Below are positions 1-8,358 of a stretch of DNA of 55,822 nt, one piece after another (position 1 is the first letter of the stretch; each line of letters begins with the position of its first letter). Position numbers and translations under genes: made by a program. The DNA is from Nitrospira sp. (GTDB lineage: Bacteria; Nitrospirota; Thermodesulfovibrionia; Thermodesulfovibrionales; SM23-35), in the NCBI GenBank assembly GCA_016873615.1, contig VGWX01000006.1, positions 1 through 55,822 on the forward strand, given 5' to 3'. Under the pieces are notes generated by a model. The model was not told the DNA's origin. It was given only the letters and a program-made list of their open reading frames with translations, and did no database searches.

Positions 1-107
1 ATTCTCAATTCAATAATGAAAAATCGAATCCCGTGGCAAGCTGATTATTCAACTTGCCCAACACCACCAATCCCTTGACAAAAATCACAGTTGCTCAAGG
101 GAGAGGG

Positions 108-152
108 TAGCAAAATCGCCCCTCCCTTGAGGGGAGGGGTTGGGGAGGGTGT
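108..152. repeat. C/G-rich dispersed-repeat-like segment
   Basis: Intergenic stretch with a run of CCCCTCCC followed by its near inverse GAGGGGAGGGG and then GTTGGGGAGGGTG. It resembles the short C/G-rich repeats scattered in many bacterial genomes. A related C-rich tract has entered the coding sequence of the second pilW gene near 12361. The rest of 1-216 shows no gene. Confidence 0.35.
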
Positions 153-216
153 TAAAATATAGAGTATATACACAGACAATATTTAGTCTATTGCGGATTA
201 TTATTGGGAGGCACAG

Positions 217-612
217 ATGGTCAAGTACATAAATGTCAGGAGTAAAGCAAGGATCGAATTTATTGATATTACTGAAATGGTCCAGGAGGTTATAAAGGCT
301 GAAGGAGTTATGAAGGGCATCTGCTTTTTATATGTGCCTCATACAACAGCAGGGATCATCATCAACGAAGGCGCTGACCCGAGTGTTCAGCGTGATATCC
401 AGAACGCATTGAGCAGGCTCATACCGCATGAAATGAATTATTTCCATAGAGAAGGAAATGCAGACGCCCACATAAAATCAACTCTCGCCGGCACATCTCT
501 GAATGTGATTATCGATGAAGGCAAACTCCTCCTCGGCACATGGCAGTCTGTTTTCTTCTGTGAGTTCGATGGGCCGCGGCACAGGAGAATAGCAGTTAAG
601 TTTTTACATTAA
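217..612 (+). CDS. YjbQ/UPF0047 family protein (secondary thiamine-phosphate synthase)
   Basis: The 131-residue product matches the single-domain YjbQ (UPF0047) family in length and motifs: HTTAGIIINEGADP near residues 42-55, a GNADAHIKSTL stretch in the middle, and a C-terminal GTWQSVFFCEFDGPR signature. E. coli YjbQ has weak thiamine-phosphate synthase activity, but the physiological role of the family is unsettled. The protein has no signal peptide and should be cytosolic. A GGGAGG ribosome-binding site lies just before the ATG. It is a single gene, with a repeat element (627-708) separating it from the next one. Confidence 0.88.
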   Translation: MVKYINVRSKARIEFIDITEMVQEVIKAEGVMKGICFLYVPHTTAGIIINEGADPSVQRDIQNALSRLIPHEMNYFHREGNADAHIKSTLAGTSLNVIIDEGKLLLGTWQSVFFCEFDGPRHRRIAVKFLH

Positions 613-626
613 CCAGAATAATGCAA

Positions 627-708
627 TTAACCACAGAGAACCCGGAGAATTACCTGAAATTAAAATCCTTTTTAAAGTTTAAAATACCTCTGTGAACTCT
701 GTGGTTTT
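627..708. repeat. Cargo-free inverted-repeat element (ACCACAGAG type)
   Basis: About 80 bp bounded by AACCACAGAGAA on the left (around 629-640) and its near inverse, CTCTGTGAACTCTGTGGTT, on the right (688-706). The same ends flank the GxxExxY gene at 14024-14476. Here the inside is short, A/T-rich and non-coding, so it may be an internally deleted (MITE-like) relative. It fills the gap between the YjbQ gene and the nuclease-like gene. Confidence 0.55.
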
Positions 709-733
709 CATTCAAATGAATTTTTTAGGTTAA

Positions 734-1567
734 ATGTCTGACGAACCCTCTGATAATACCAGATCGCTCCATGAAGAAGTAAAGAGGCTGAGAAAATCAC
801 TTTCTGAACTTACTCCACCACTCGATGTACTGCTGAAACGGAGGGGTTTCAGAATCTACAAAAAAGAGCCATCAGAAGACCTCCTCCTCCCGGACAGCAG
901 GTTCATAGAAGGCTTTTATGAAATGATGAAGAAATATTCCTTCCGCCTTTTCCTGCGTGACGTCATCAAGCGCCAGAAATTTTTCAGACTCGCGGATGTA
1001 ACAAGATATGCGACCTCTGCAGTTACACATGATTATCTTGAATATATTACGGACATAGGTCTTGTTGAAAAGGTATCTGACGGCTACAAGCTCACACGTG
1101 CGCCGATAAAAAGTTTTGGCGAGACCCTCGAATGGTTTGTATCAGAGGTATTTCATAAAGAATTTGCAACAGAAGCCATATGGGGTATACGGTTTAAACG
1201 TCCGGGGGTGGGCGGCGACTACGACCTTATCTCCAGGGTAGACGGGATAATATTGTACATGGAGATTAAGTCTTCCCCGCCAAAACAGATATACCAGAAT
1301 GAGATTTCGGCTTTTTTTGACAGGGTGAATGACTTATTACCGGAAATAAGCATGTTTTTTGTTGATACAGAGCTCAGGATGAAGGATAAGATCGCGCTGA
1401 TGTTTGAGGAAGAGCTGAAGAAAAGATACCCTGATCCTCCAAAGGTGACAAGGATGGAAAAAGAACTCTTCCAGATATTGGACAAGATATTTATAATAAA
1501 TGCTAAAGACAGCATAACTGCAAATATCGAAAAGGTATTGAGCTGGTATTTCAGGAGGAACCAATGA
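734..1567 (+). CDS. Putative PD-(D/E)XK nuclease-like protein with winged-helix-like middle
   Basis: The product is a 277-residue soluble protein that I do not recognise as a named family. The N-terminus (about 1-40) is charged and helical. Residues 85-130 (LADVTRYATSA...YLEYITDIGLVEKV...YKLT) read like a winged-helix DNA-binding fold. Residues 155-190 contain GGDYDLISRVDG followed by YMEIKSS, which fits the D...ExK metal-binding pattern of PD-(D/E)XK nucleases. The stop overlaps the start of the next gene by 4 nt (ATGA), so the two are translationally coupled. A nuclease or DNA-repair role is an inference from the D...EIK motif; catalysis is unproven. Confidence 0.55.
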   Translation: MSDEPSDNTRSLHEEVKRLRKSLSELTPPLDVLLKRRGFRIYKKEPSEDLLLPDSRFIEGFYEMMKKYSFRLFLRDVIKRQKFFRLADVTRYATSAVTHDYLEYITDIGLVEKVSDGYKLTRAPIKSFGETLEWFVSEVFHKEFATEAIWGIRFKRPGVGGDYDLISRVDGIILYMEIKSSPPKQIYQNEISAFFDRVNDLLPEISMFFVDTELRMKDKIALMFEEELKKRYPDPPKVTRMEKELFQILDKIFIINAKDSITANIEKVLSWYFRRNQ

Positions 1568-1713
1568 GTTCAACAGTAATATGCGCCATATGCGCCTGGA
1601 GGGAAACCTGCCAGAAGAAATTTTCAGTGTCGGGCAAAGATGCACACTGTGCCGAGTTTGTGAAGGATGTCCTGATAAAGGAGGAGAAGGAAGAAGAAAC
1701 GGACAAAAAGTAG
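1564..1713 (+). CDS. Small four-cysteine protein (49 aa), coupled to the nuclease-like gene
   Basis: Short ORF starting in the ATGA overlap with the preceding stop. It contains CAICAWRETCQKKF near the N-terminus and HCAEFVKDV further on, giving four cysteines, and ends in an acidic/lysine-rich tail. The C-x2-C...C...C arrangement suggests a small metal-binding (zinc-ribbon-like) protein. Similar small Cys proteins occur in Nitrospirota and Desulfobacterota, but I know no assigned function. The coupling suggests it works with the upstream nuclease-like protein. Confidence 0.6.
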   Translation: MSSTVICAICAWRETCQKKFSVSGKDAHCAEFVKDVLIKEEKEEETDKK

Positions 1714-1723
1714 ACAGCAAAAT

Positions 1724-1778
1724 GTAGACTGTAGGTTGCATGTAGCAGGTTGGGAATTCTCTTCTTTTCCCAGTCTAC
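1724..1778. repeat. Short inverted-repeat insertion at the truncated HEPN gene
   Basis: GTAGACTG at 1724-1731 is matched by its inverse CAGTCTAC at 1771-1778, around a 39-bp interior. It lies exactly where the HEPN reading frame loses its N-terminal half, so it may mark the insertion or deletion event. Confidence 0.35.
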
Positions 1779-1962
1779 TATCTACTCCCTAACAGAAGAA
1801 CAGAAAGACTTTTTAGATGAAGTAACAACATTTAATATTAAAGCGCGCTATCCAGACTATAAAGGCAGGTTTTATAAGAAAGCTACAAAGAAGTTTACAG
1901 AGCATTATATCAAGGAAATAAAGGAATTTAGAAAATGTCTTATAAAGAACATAAAAAAATAA
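1750..1962 (+). pseudogene. HEPN-domain toxin remnant (C-terminal half)
   Basis: The open frame from about residue 13 onward (LTEEQKDFLDEVTTFNIKAR, then YPDYKGRFYKKATKKFTEHY) is the C-terminal half of a HEPN domain of the type paired with minimal nucleotidyltransferases. Full-length members are around 130 residues; here the N-terminal half is missing and the first residues are read from a short repeat. The next frame is a broken MNT gene overlapping its end, the usual HEPN-MNT toxin-antitoxin order. In active systems the HEPN protein is the RNase toxin and MNT neutralises it. This copy is very probably dead. Confidence 0.6.
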
Positions 1963-2259
1963 TTAATCAAAAGATTTAGAGAGTACTTAAAAATTTTAAA
2001 CCAAAATAATATTGATATTTGGAGGGTATATCTCTACGGGTCCTATGCAACAAACAGATTCACTGATAAAAGTGATATTGATCTTGCAATATTTCTGAAC
2101 AAGGATACTATTGACGGTTTTAAGGAAGATGCCCAATTAATGAAATTAAGGAGAAAAGTTGATCTGAGAATCGAACCTCATTCATTTGCCAGGGTAGATT
2201 TTCATGAACCAGATCCATTTATCAAGGAAATAATAGTTAAAGGCAAGAGAGTTGTTTGA
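1935..2259 (+). pseudogene. MNT nucleotidyltransferase antitoxin, frameshifted
   Basis: Translation from ATG 1935 gives MSYKEHKKIINQKI and then a stop at 1977-1979. Moving by one frame, the sequence continues RFREYLKILNQ...YLYGSYATNRF, then TDKSDIDLAIFL, to a TGA at 2257-2259. GSYA followed by DID is the signature of minimal nucleotidyltransferases (GSxA-x9-DxD). One indel near 1975-1980 separates the start from the catalytic motif. It overlaps the HEPN remnant by 28 nt, as in intact HEPN/MNT pairs. A sequencing indel could mimic the frameshift, but the truncated partner favours real decay. Confidence 0.65.
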
Positions 2260-2344
2260 AATGCATATCCTTTTTACTTGTGAATTTGATTACACAGTCT
2301 AAAGGATATATACGCTTATGAGAGATGAAGACCATCCTTGAACT

Positions 2345-2360
2345 ATGTAATTCATTACAT
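2345..2360. promoter_or_regulatory. Palindrome upstream of the sigma-54 promoter (possible activator site)
   Basis: Perfect inverted repeat ATGTAAT-TC-ATTACAT, about 65 bp upstream of the -24 element at 2424. A related TTACAT half-site lies at 2416-2421. The position fits a binding site for a PilR/NtrC-type enhancer-binding protein, which is an inference. Confidence 0.35.
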
Positions 2361-2423
2361 AAATTCATAGCAAGCTCCCCCCGCATTTCTAAATAAATTA
2401 AATATTATCAATAAGTTACATAA

Positions 2424-2439
2424 TGGCACAGGAATTGCT
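2424..2439 (+). promoter_or_regulatory. Sigma-54 (-24/-12) promoter of the first pilus cluster
   Basis: TGGCAC at 2424-2429, five bases, then TTGCT at 2435-2439 matches the RpoN consensus TGGCAC-N5-TTGCW. The expected start point is near 2451, about 70 nt before the first gene of the pilY1 cluster. Sigma-54 with the PilR activator is the classic control of type IV pilin genes. The remaining part of 2260-2519 shows no gene. Confidence 0.7.
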
Positions 2440-2519
2440 TCCGTTTTCATTTTAGTGAGAGAAAAAGCTCAGTAGTATTAGAGATAATAATTCTATCACA
2501 AAAAATTGCGAGGTGTATT

Positions 2520-2840
2520 ATGAATCTTATCAGTAAATCTATAAGATTAATTTTAATCTTATCAGTCTTTTTCGCGGTTCCATTGCAGGCAATTCTCAAC
2601 GCCAGTGAGATTAAGCACGCTCCGCACATGGTAATGGGAACCATCGAAGAAGTTACCTATTCTTCTCTCCGGATAGACGGGAAATATTACGATATTTCCC
2701 ATGCTGTTATACTGAGCGTTCGAGGGATACAGTTGACAAAAGACCAGTTAAGAGCGGGCGGCGAAGTGGAAATATGGTTCGACGGGAACGAAGCGACGTC
2801 CGTTATAGTCAAAAATAAACATCATAATATAAAGGAGTGA
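2520..2840 (+). CDS. Small exported protein preceding pilY1
   Basis: The 106-residue product has an N-terminal hydrophobic segment (about residues 8-27, IRLILILSVFFAVPLQAIL) that looks like a signal peptide, then a compact beta-rich domain (MGTIEEVTYSSLRIDGKYYD...LRAGGEVEIWFDG). I do not recognise a named family; the fold resembles small OB/SH3-like periplasmic domains. It is the first gene after the sigma-54 promoter and touches the pilY1 gene, so it probably belongs to the pilus operon. A GAGG sequence lies upstream of the ATG. Confidence 0.6.
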   Translation: MNLISKSIRLILILSVFFAVPLQAILNASEIKHAPHMVMGTIEEVTYSSLRIDGKYYDISHAVILSVRGIQLTKDQLRAGGEVEIWFDGNEATSVIVKNKHHNIKE

Positions 2841-2848
2841 GGGCAACT

Positions 2849-5800
2849 ATGAAACGATTTGTCTGTTTAATCTGCTTTGTGTTGTTATTATTAACCTTCT
2901 TCTCTTTAAACAATGCAAATGCTGCGATGACCGACTATTGCGTTGTACCGCCCTATGTTATCCAGGATGTGCCGCCAAATGTCATGATTATCCTTGATAA
3001 TTCGAACAGCATGTATAATCTTGCGTATGCATGCACAACAACAACTGTAACAACTGCAGGGACAAACACTACCGTAATCCCTGTTGACAATGTTACCGGT
3101 TTTAAGGTGAGGCAATGGATTGCCCTTGTACATGGGGCGACGACGTATCCGCTGCAGATAAGCGCTATCAATACGGTCAATAAAACCCTTACGGTAACTT
3201 TACCGGTGGCGAATTTTTCCGTAAACGATACGGTCTCGGACTGGGGTTGTTACGGCGAATGTAGTTCAACTGGTTACCCTCGTTTTTATGATAACTGTTA
3301 TACCTGTGCTTCGGCAACAACGAGTTTTTCCAGTCCCTATCCTAAAACTGTTACCACTATTCCTGTGAATAGCAGTGCTAACTTTTGGGTGGGAGAAATC
3401 ATTACTATTATAGGGAGCGGCGGTCCTTTTGAACGTATAGTTACTGCAAAGCCCACAGGCACGTCAATAACCGTAGACTCTTCGGTGACTTTTGCCAGTA
3501 ACAGTTATACAATCTATGATTACAACTGTTATTATTTAAAACACCCTTACCCTGAACAGAGCTTTGATTCGACCAAAGAGTATTATGGTTATTTCCTTCC
3601 CACATACTGGTACACGTATGACAGCTCGGGCGGCAGATTTGTAACAAGCCGCTTAAAAACAGCCGGGGCAAAGACTTCCACCGAATGGGACGGCAATTTT
3701 ATGAACTGGCTGACCATGAGAAGGGTTGATATTGTGAGAAAGGTGATGACCGGCGGAAAAACAACGACCAGTAACAGGCTCGTGACAACCAGTCCGGAAG
3801 AGAACAGACGGGGATTATACAAAGCCGTATTTAATGCAGAGAACTATATGGGATGCACAGGATGCACCGGAAATATCAATGTCACTTTTCCCACAGCATC
3901 TTCAGACCCTTCTTCTTTTACCGCATATTCAGGTCCGGGGAACCCGAGTTCAGGATGGACGAGCAGGGGGAGTTTTAATTTATATGTTGTAGTACCGACT
4001 GTATTAGTTCCGGTATCAGGAGTACTCCAGGATGTTGTCGGCACCCGGGCAAGGCTGGGGCTCACGTTTTATAAAACAAGTGAAGGCGGTTATGTGCAGG
4101 TGCCTATTGCTGCATCGAATCTGGCAAGCGCCGTAAACCAGATAAACAATACGAACCCGAGCGCCAATACTCCTATAGGAGAAACACTATGGACAGTGGG
4201 CGGATATTTTGCCCAGGAATCCTCTATCCCTCCTGTCGGCACCCCGGGACCGAGGTACGCTTCCGGCGACTATCAGATAAGCAATAATGTTGATCCTTTA
4301 AACTTTGGGACAGGCGGAAGTCCCCGCTGGCCTTCATGTGCAAAAAGCTATGTACTCCTTATTACAGATGGTGAGCCTTGTTCCGACGGAAATCTGCCGG
4401 GCAGTTTTGCAACATATGCCAGTACAAGGACTTCTTTTGACTGTTCCGGCAGCACCTGCCCGAAATACCCGTCTACCTGCACAGACGGCATTGATTGCCT
4501 GTTTAATTCATCAACTCTCCCTTCCTGTGGACCGGGCGGCAATACTTCCGGCTTAGAAGATGTTGCTTTATATCTGCATACAAATGACCTCAGAAATAAC
4601 GGAGGCACGCCGGACATCGGGAAGGATGCCTTAACAGGCATCCAGAATTTAACCCTTTATACTGTCTTTGCCTTTGGGAAGACTTCAACATTTCTCCAGT
4701 ATGCTTCCATAAACGGAGGGTTCGAAGATATCAACGGCAACAACCAGCCTGACCTTCAGTCAGAATGGGACGGCAATAATGACGGAGTGCCTGATAACTA
4801 CTATGAGGCTAATGAAGGTCATGAGCTCGAACAGGCGATCAGGAACGCTCTTTCTTCCATTCTCCGCAGGGCATCCTCCGGTACCGCGGCTTCGGTCCTT
4901 GCATCAGGCGAGGGAAGCGGAGCCAATCTTGTTCAGGCTGTTTTTTATCCGAGGCGGAGGTTCGGCAATGATATCATCAGCTGGACAGGAGAGAGCCAGA
5001 ATTTCTGGTATTATATTGACCCGTTTTTCAAGAACAGCAGCATAAGGGAAGATACGGTTTCCGACAGCGTTCTCAATCTTACCAATGATTATATCGTAAG
5101 CTTCTATTTTGATCAGACCGCTCAGCTGACAAAGGCGAGACGCTTTCAGGATACTGACGGTGACGGAGATGCTGATATTCAGGTAGTGCCGCCTGTTATC
5201 TTTGAAAACGTATCTGCCCTCTGGAAAGCAGGCCAGTCATTATGGAGCAGGGATCTGAGTTCGGACCCGAGAACAATATATACCACCACTAACGGAACCT
5301 CTTTTCTTGCAAACAACTTTTCTGTCGCCAACAGGACAACATTACAGCCGTACCTTGATGTGACTGACGATACACTGGCAGAAGATGTAATCAGGTACAT
5401 ACATGGAGAGGGTCTCACCACTCTGTTGGATGAAGACGGCAATGTGGTAACAGCAGGAATTGACAGAAACGGAGACAGCGTAGACGATTACAGACCACGC
5501 TATGCAAGGATCGGGACAGACACACATGTATGGAAACTGGGAGATGTATTAAATTCAACGCCGAGAATTGCCTCGTGGGTCCAGCTGAATAATTATGACA
5601 GCAGGTACAATGATGAAACATATAAGACTTTTATAAACTCCAGCGGTTATAAAAACAGGGGAATGGTCTTTGCAGGAGGAAACGACGGGATGCTCCATGC
5701 TTTCAAACTCGGGAATCTGGAGCTGAAATGGACAGGTCAGGGGCCATATGAAAGGGCACGACTGACAGGTTCAAACAAGGGCAGGGAGCAATGGGCGTTT

Positions 5801-7351
5801 ATTCCGAGGAATGCACTGCCTTATCTCAAATATGTTATGGACCCCCAATACTGTCATATCTTTACTGTCGACCTCAGCCCGTATATCTTTGACGCAAGCA
5901 CAGGCGCTCCGGGTACAGGTGACATTTCCGGCAATACCAGGCCGTCTGATGCTTCTACATGGAGAACGGTCCTTATCGGCGGAATGAGATACGGCGGAGC
6001 TTGTAGAGCAACTGCTGCTGCATGTGCTGATGTCAGCGGTGACGGAAGCAAAGACTGCGTTAATACCCCTCAGGATGTGAGCGGCAGCAGTATAGGGTAT
6101 TCTTCTTACTTTGCCCTTGATATTACAGACCAGAATAATCCGCAGCTTCTCTGGGAATTTTCGAATGACCAGCTCGGCTTTGCAACAACAGGCCCCGCAG
6201 TTGTGCGGATAGGCGGTACAGATAAAAACGGCAAATGGTTTGTTGTCTTCGCATCAGGTCCGACAGGACCGATAGACACTACGAACATGCAGTTCATGGG
6301 ACGATCCGATCAGAACCTGAGACTCTTTGTGGTTGATCTGAAGACCGGAGCCCTTCTTAGGACGATTGATACCGGAATACAATACGCCTTTGCAGGGTCC
6401 ATGATTAATGCAGCGCTTGATGTTGCTGATATAACCTCAAATAATATTACCGGTCTTTATAATGATGATGTGGTTTATATCGGATACGTGAAAAGGGCGG
6501 GTTCGAGCCCGAATTATACATGGACTGATGGAGGGGTCGGAAGGCTTGTAACGCTTGATTCGGTAACCGGTCTGGAGAGCGCAGATGTCACGAAATGGAC
6601 ATGGAGCAGGGTTATGGACGGGATCGGAGCTGTCACCTCATCGATCACCAAGCTTGAAAATGTGAAGACACATATCCTCTGGCTGTATTTTGGAACAGGC
6701 AGGTATTATTACGAGCTGGGCTCTACCACTGATGATGCGGACAGCCAGAGAAGGTTGTTCGGTATAAAAGATCCATGTTTTGGCACAGACAATAAACTGG
6801 ACAAAACGTGCACAACCACAGTGAGTTTCAGTGATTTAACCAATGTGACATCTCTCGGCAGTGTACCCTCTGAAACTACTGCCAATGGTTCAAGCTTTAA
6901 AGGCTGGTATATTAATCTTGATGCTTCCGGTACTTTTTCTTACTGTGAGATCTTCAATGTCGACGGCAGTTGTGCCCAGAGCCCTGTCCCTTCCAAAGGA
7001 TACAGAGCTGAGAGAGTCATTACTGACCCCCTTGCAACATCATCAGGTCTCGTATTTTTTACAACCTATAAACCATACAGCGATGAATGCGGTCTCGGGG
7101 GCAAGAGCTTTATATGGGGAACCAGATATAATACAGGAGGCGCTCCCCCTTCCGGGTTATTGAAAGGTGTGGCATTGCTGCAGGTCTCCACGGGAAGTAT
7201 TGAACAGAAAGAACTTTCAAAAGCCTTTCCTACTTCGGGCGAGACGAGAAAGACTGCTGCAATGGAAGGTGTCCCTCCAACTGCACAGGGGTTATCGCTT
7301 TTATCCGCACCACCGCCAGTTAAAAGGGTGATGCATATAAGGGAAAGATAA
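2849..7351 (+). CDS. pilY1: PilY1-like type IV pilus tip-associated protein (copy 1)
   Basis: The 1500-residue product has a signal peptide (residues 1-26, KRFVCLICFVLLLLTFF), an N-terminal von Willebrand A-like domain with a MIDAS motif DNSNSM at residue 50, and a C-terminal PilY1 beta-propeller region recognisable from FAGGNDGMLHAFKLG and SYFALDITDQNNPQLLWEF. PilY1 proteins sit at the pilus tip or outer surface and act in pilus biogenesis, adhesion and surface sensing. Several D-x-D-G-x-x-D stretches (DTDGDGDAD, DRNGDSVDD) may bind calcium. An unusual insert of about 170 residues, holding two similar beta-rich modules, follows the MIDAS motif. I chose ATG 2849, behind GAGGG, over GTG 2837. 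Confidence 0.92.
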   Translation: MKRFVCLICFVLLLLTFFSLNNANAAMTDYCVVPPYVIQDVPPNVMIILDNSNSMYNLAYACTTTTVTTAGTNTTVIPVDNVTGFKVRQWIALVHGATTYPLQISAINTVNKTLTVTLPVANFSVNDTVSDWGCYGECSSTGYPRFYDNCYTCASATTSFSSPYPKTVTTIPVNSSANFWVGEIITIIGSGGPFERIVTAKPTGTSITVDSSVTFASNSYTIYDYNCYYLKHPYPEQSFDSTKEYYGYFLPTYWYTYDSSGGRFVTSRLKTAGAKTSTEWDGNFMNWLTMRRVDIVRKVMTGGKTTTSNRLVTTSPEENRRGLYKAVFNAENYMGCTGCTGNINVTFPTASSDPSSFTAYSGPGNPSSGWTSRGSFNLYVVVPTVLVPVSGVLQDVVGTRARLGLTFYKTSEGGYVQVPIAASNLASAVNQINNTNPSANTPIGETLWTVGGYFAQESSIPPVGTPGPRYASGDYQISNNVDPLNFGTGGSPRWPSCAKSYVLLITDGEPCSDGNLPGSFATYASTRTSFDCSGSTCPKYPSTCTDGIDCLFNSSTLPSCGPGGNTSGLEDVALYLHTNDLRNNGGTPDIGKDALTGIQNLTLYTVFAFGKTSTFLQYASINGGFEDINGNNQPDLQSEWDGNNDGVPDNYYEANEGHELEQAIRNALSSILRRASSGTAASVLASGEGSGANLVQAVFYPRRRFGNDIISWTGESQNFWYYIDPFFKNSSIREDTVSDSVLNLTNDYIVSFYFDQTAQLTKARRFQDTDGDGDADIQVVPPVIFENVSALWKAGQSLWSRDLSSDPRTIYTTTNGTSFLANNFSVANRTTLQPYLDVTDDTLAEDVIRYIHGEGLTTLLDEDGNVVTAGIDRNGDSVDDYRPRYARIGTDTHVWKLGDVLNSTPRIASWVQLNNYDSRYNDETYKTFINSSGYKNRGMVFAGGNDGMLHAFKLGNLELKWTGQGPYERARLTGSNKGREQWAFIPRNALPYLKYVMDPQYCHIFTVDLSPYIFDASTGAPGTGDISGNTRPSDASTWRTVLIGGMRYGGACRATAAACADVSGDGSKDCVNTPQDVSGSSIGYSSYFALDITDQNNPQLLWEFSNDQLGFATTGPAVVRIGGTDKNGKWFVVFASGPTGPIDTTNMQFMGRSDQNLRLFVVDLKTGALLRTIDTGIQYAFAGSMINAALDVADITSNNITGLYNDDVVYIGYVKRAGSSPNYTWTDGGVGRLVTLDSVTGLESADVTKWTWSRVMDGIGAVTSSITKLENVKTHILWLYFGTGRYYYELGSTTDDADSQRRLFGIKDPCFGTDNKLDKTCTTTVSFSDLTNVTSLGSVPSETTANGSSFKGWYINLDASGTFSYCEIFNVDGSCAQSPVPSKGYRAERVITDPLATSSGLVFFTTYKPYSDECGLGGKSFIWGTRYNTGGAPPSGLLKGVALLQVSTGSIEQKELSKAFPTSGETRKTAAMEGVPPTAQGLSLLSAPPPVKRVMHIRER

Positions 7352-7373
7352 GATAAAGAAAATACTCACAGGA

Positions 7374-7922
7374 ATGAAAAACGAACAGGGGATAACGCTG
7401 GTTGAGCTGATAATTGCGGTTTCAGTTATTGGTATTCTTGTTACTGCCCTCGCCTTTTCCTTTCAGGGATGGATGGGTGCATACAGCGCAGAAAATCAGA
7501 TGAAAAACATATATGTTGATTTAATGAATACAAGGGCACGGGCGATGCAGAAGAACAGGATCCATTTTGTGAGTTTGTCAACAACACAGTATGCGATTTA
7601 TGAGGATACATATGATGCAACTGTTACAGCAAATCCTGATGGTGACGGCGTTCTTCAAACAGCTTCAGATTCCCGGTTTTTACTGAAAGGTTTAGACTCG
7701 CGGTATCCCATAACATGGGGCAATTTCGGGGACGCTCAGCCGCAGATACAATTCAGCAGAAAAGGCATTGCGAACGCCAAGAGGGTTATATGCAGCAATA
7801 CCACGGCAGACACGGATTATAATTGCATTGAGATAGAGGAATCGAAAATAAGCACCGGGAAACTGACAACAAAGATCCCGGGCGGGGGAGCGTGTAATGC
7901 AACGAATTGTGTTGCGAAATAA
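7374..7922 (+). CDS. fimT: Type IV pilus minor pilin, FimT/GspH type (copy 1)
   Basis: The 182-residue product begins MKNEQG-ITLVELIIAV, a prepilin leader with cleavage after Gly6, an N-methylated residue next and the conserved Glu at mature position 5, followed by the hydrophobic N-terminal helix. The rest is a GspH/FimT-like globular domain with cysteines near the C-terminus (CNATNC). Such minor pilins prime pilus assembly and form part of the tip complex with PilY1. It lies 22 nt after pilY1 and overlaps the next pilin gene by 26 nt. Confidence 0.85.
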   Translation: MKNEQGITLVELIIAVSVIGILVTALAFSFQGWMGAYSAENQMKNIYVDLMNTRARAMQKNRIHFVSLSTTQYAIYEDTYDATVTANPDGDGVLQTASDSRFLLKGLDSRYPITWGNFGDAQPQIQFSRKGIANAKRVICSNTTADTDYNCIEIEESKISTGKLTTKIPGGGACNATNCVAK

Positions 7923-8358
7923 TACAGGACTTACTCTTGTTGAGGTGATTATCGCCCTTGTAATAGCGCTGTTAGTCTTTCTTGCCCTTATGCAGACAGC
8001 TCTTGTAGGGATTGATTCGAACATGAGAAATATACTCAGAGACGAGGCTGTAGGCATAGCAGAGATAAGGCTGGAAGCAATGAGAAATATTCCCTATGCC
8101 AGTATAGTTTCAGATACGGGTTCCCTCAGCGCTTATGACTGTCCGACGGGATTCCCTTCGGCGGGTCTTCCCGTGGAAAGAAATATAAGGAATATAGAGG
8201 GTTTTGATTTCTGCACCAGCATGGTCTGTACAGAGTTTGGCGGAGACGGAAATTGTGTGACTTCTGATGCGGACAACAAGCAGGTGGCTGTCAGAGTAGG
8301 ATGGAAATGGAAAGGCGAAAATTACACTCACAGCGTAACAACAGTAAGAAAAAGATGA
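7897..8358 (+). CDS. pilV: Type IV pilus minor pilin, PilV type (copy 1)
   Basis: The 153-residue product has the leader MQRIVLRNNTG, then LTLVEVIIALVIALLVFLAL with Glu5 of the mature protein and a transmembrane helix. Residues after about 40 (RNILRDEAVGIAEIRLEAMRNIPY) match the PilV/PilE-like pattern of helix followed by a Cys-containing beta domain. GGGGGAG precedes the ATG, and the gene overlaps fimT by 26 nt and pilW by 4 nt, so it is co-translated with its neighbours. Confidence 0.83.
   Translation: MQRIVLRNNTGLTLVEVIIALVIALLVFLALMQTALVGIDSNMRNILRDEAVGIAEIRLEAMRNIPYASIVSDTGSLSAYDCPTGFPSAGLPVERNIRNIEGFDFCTSMVCTEFGGDGNCVTSDADNKQVAVRVGWKWKGENYTHSVTTVRKR

Noticed and set aside
2391-2425. 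Similarity of the A/T-rich ATTATCAATAAGTTA stretch to 53540-53575
   Set aside because: Short and A/T-rich; shared words of this kind are expected by chance.
2906-3180. Minus-strand open frames across pilY1 copy 1
   Set aside because: They are shadows of a strongly supported gene, with no ribosome-binding site and no protein features.
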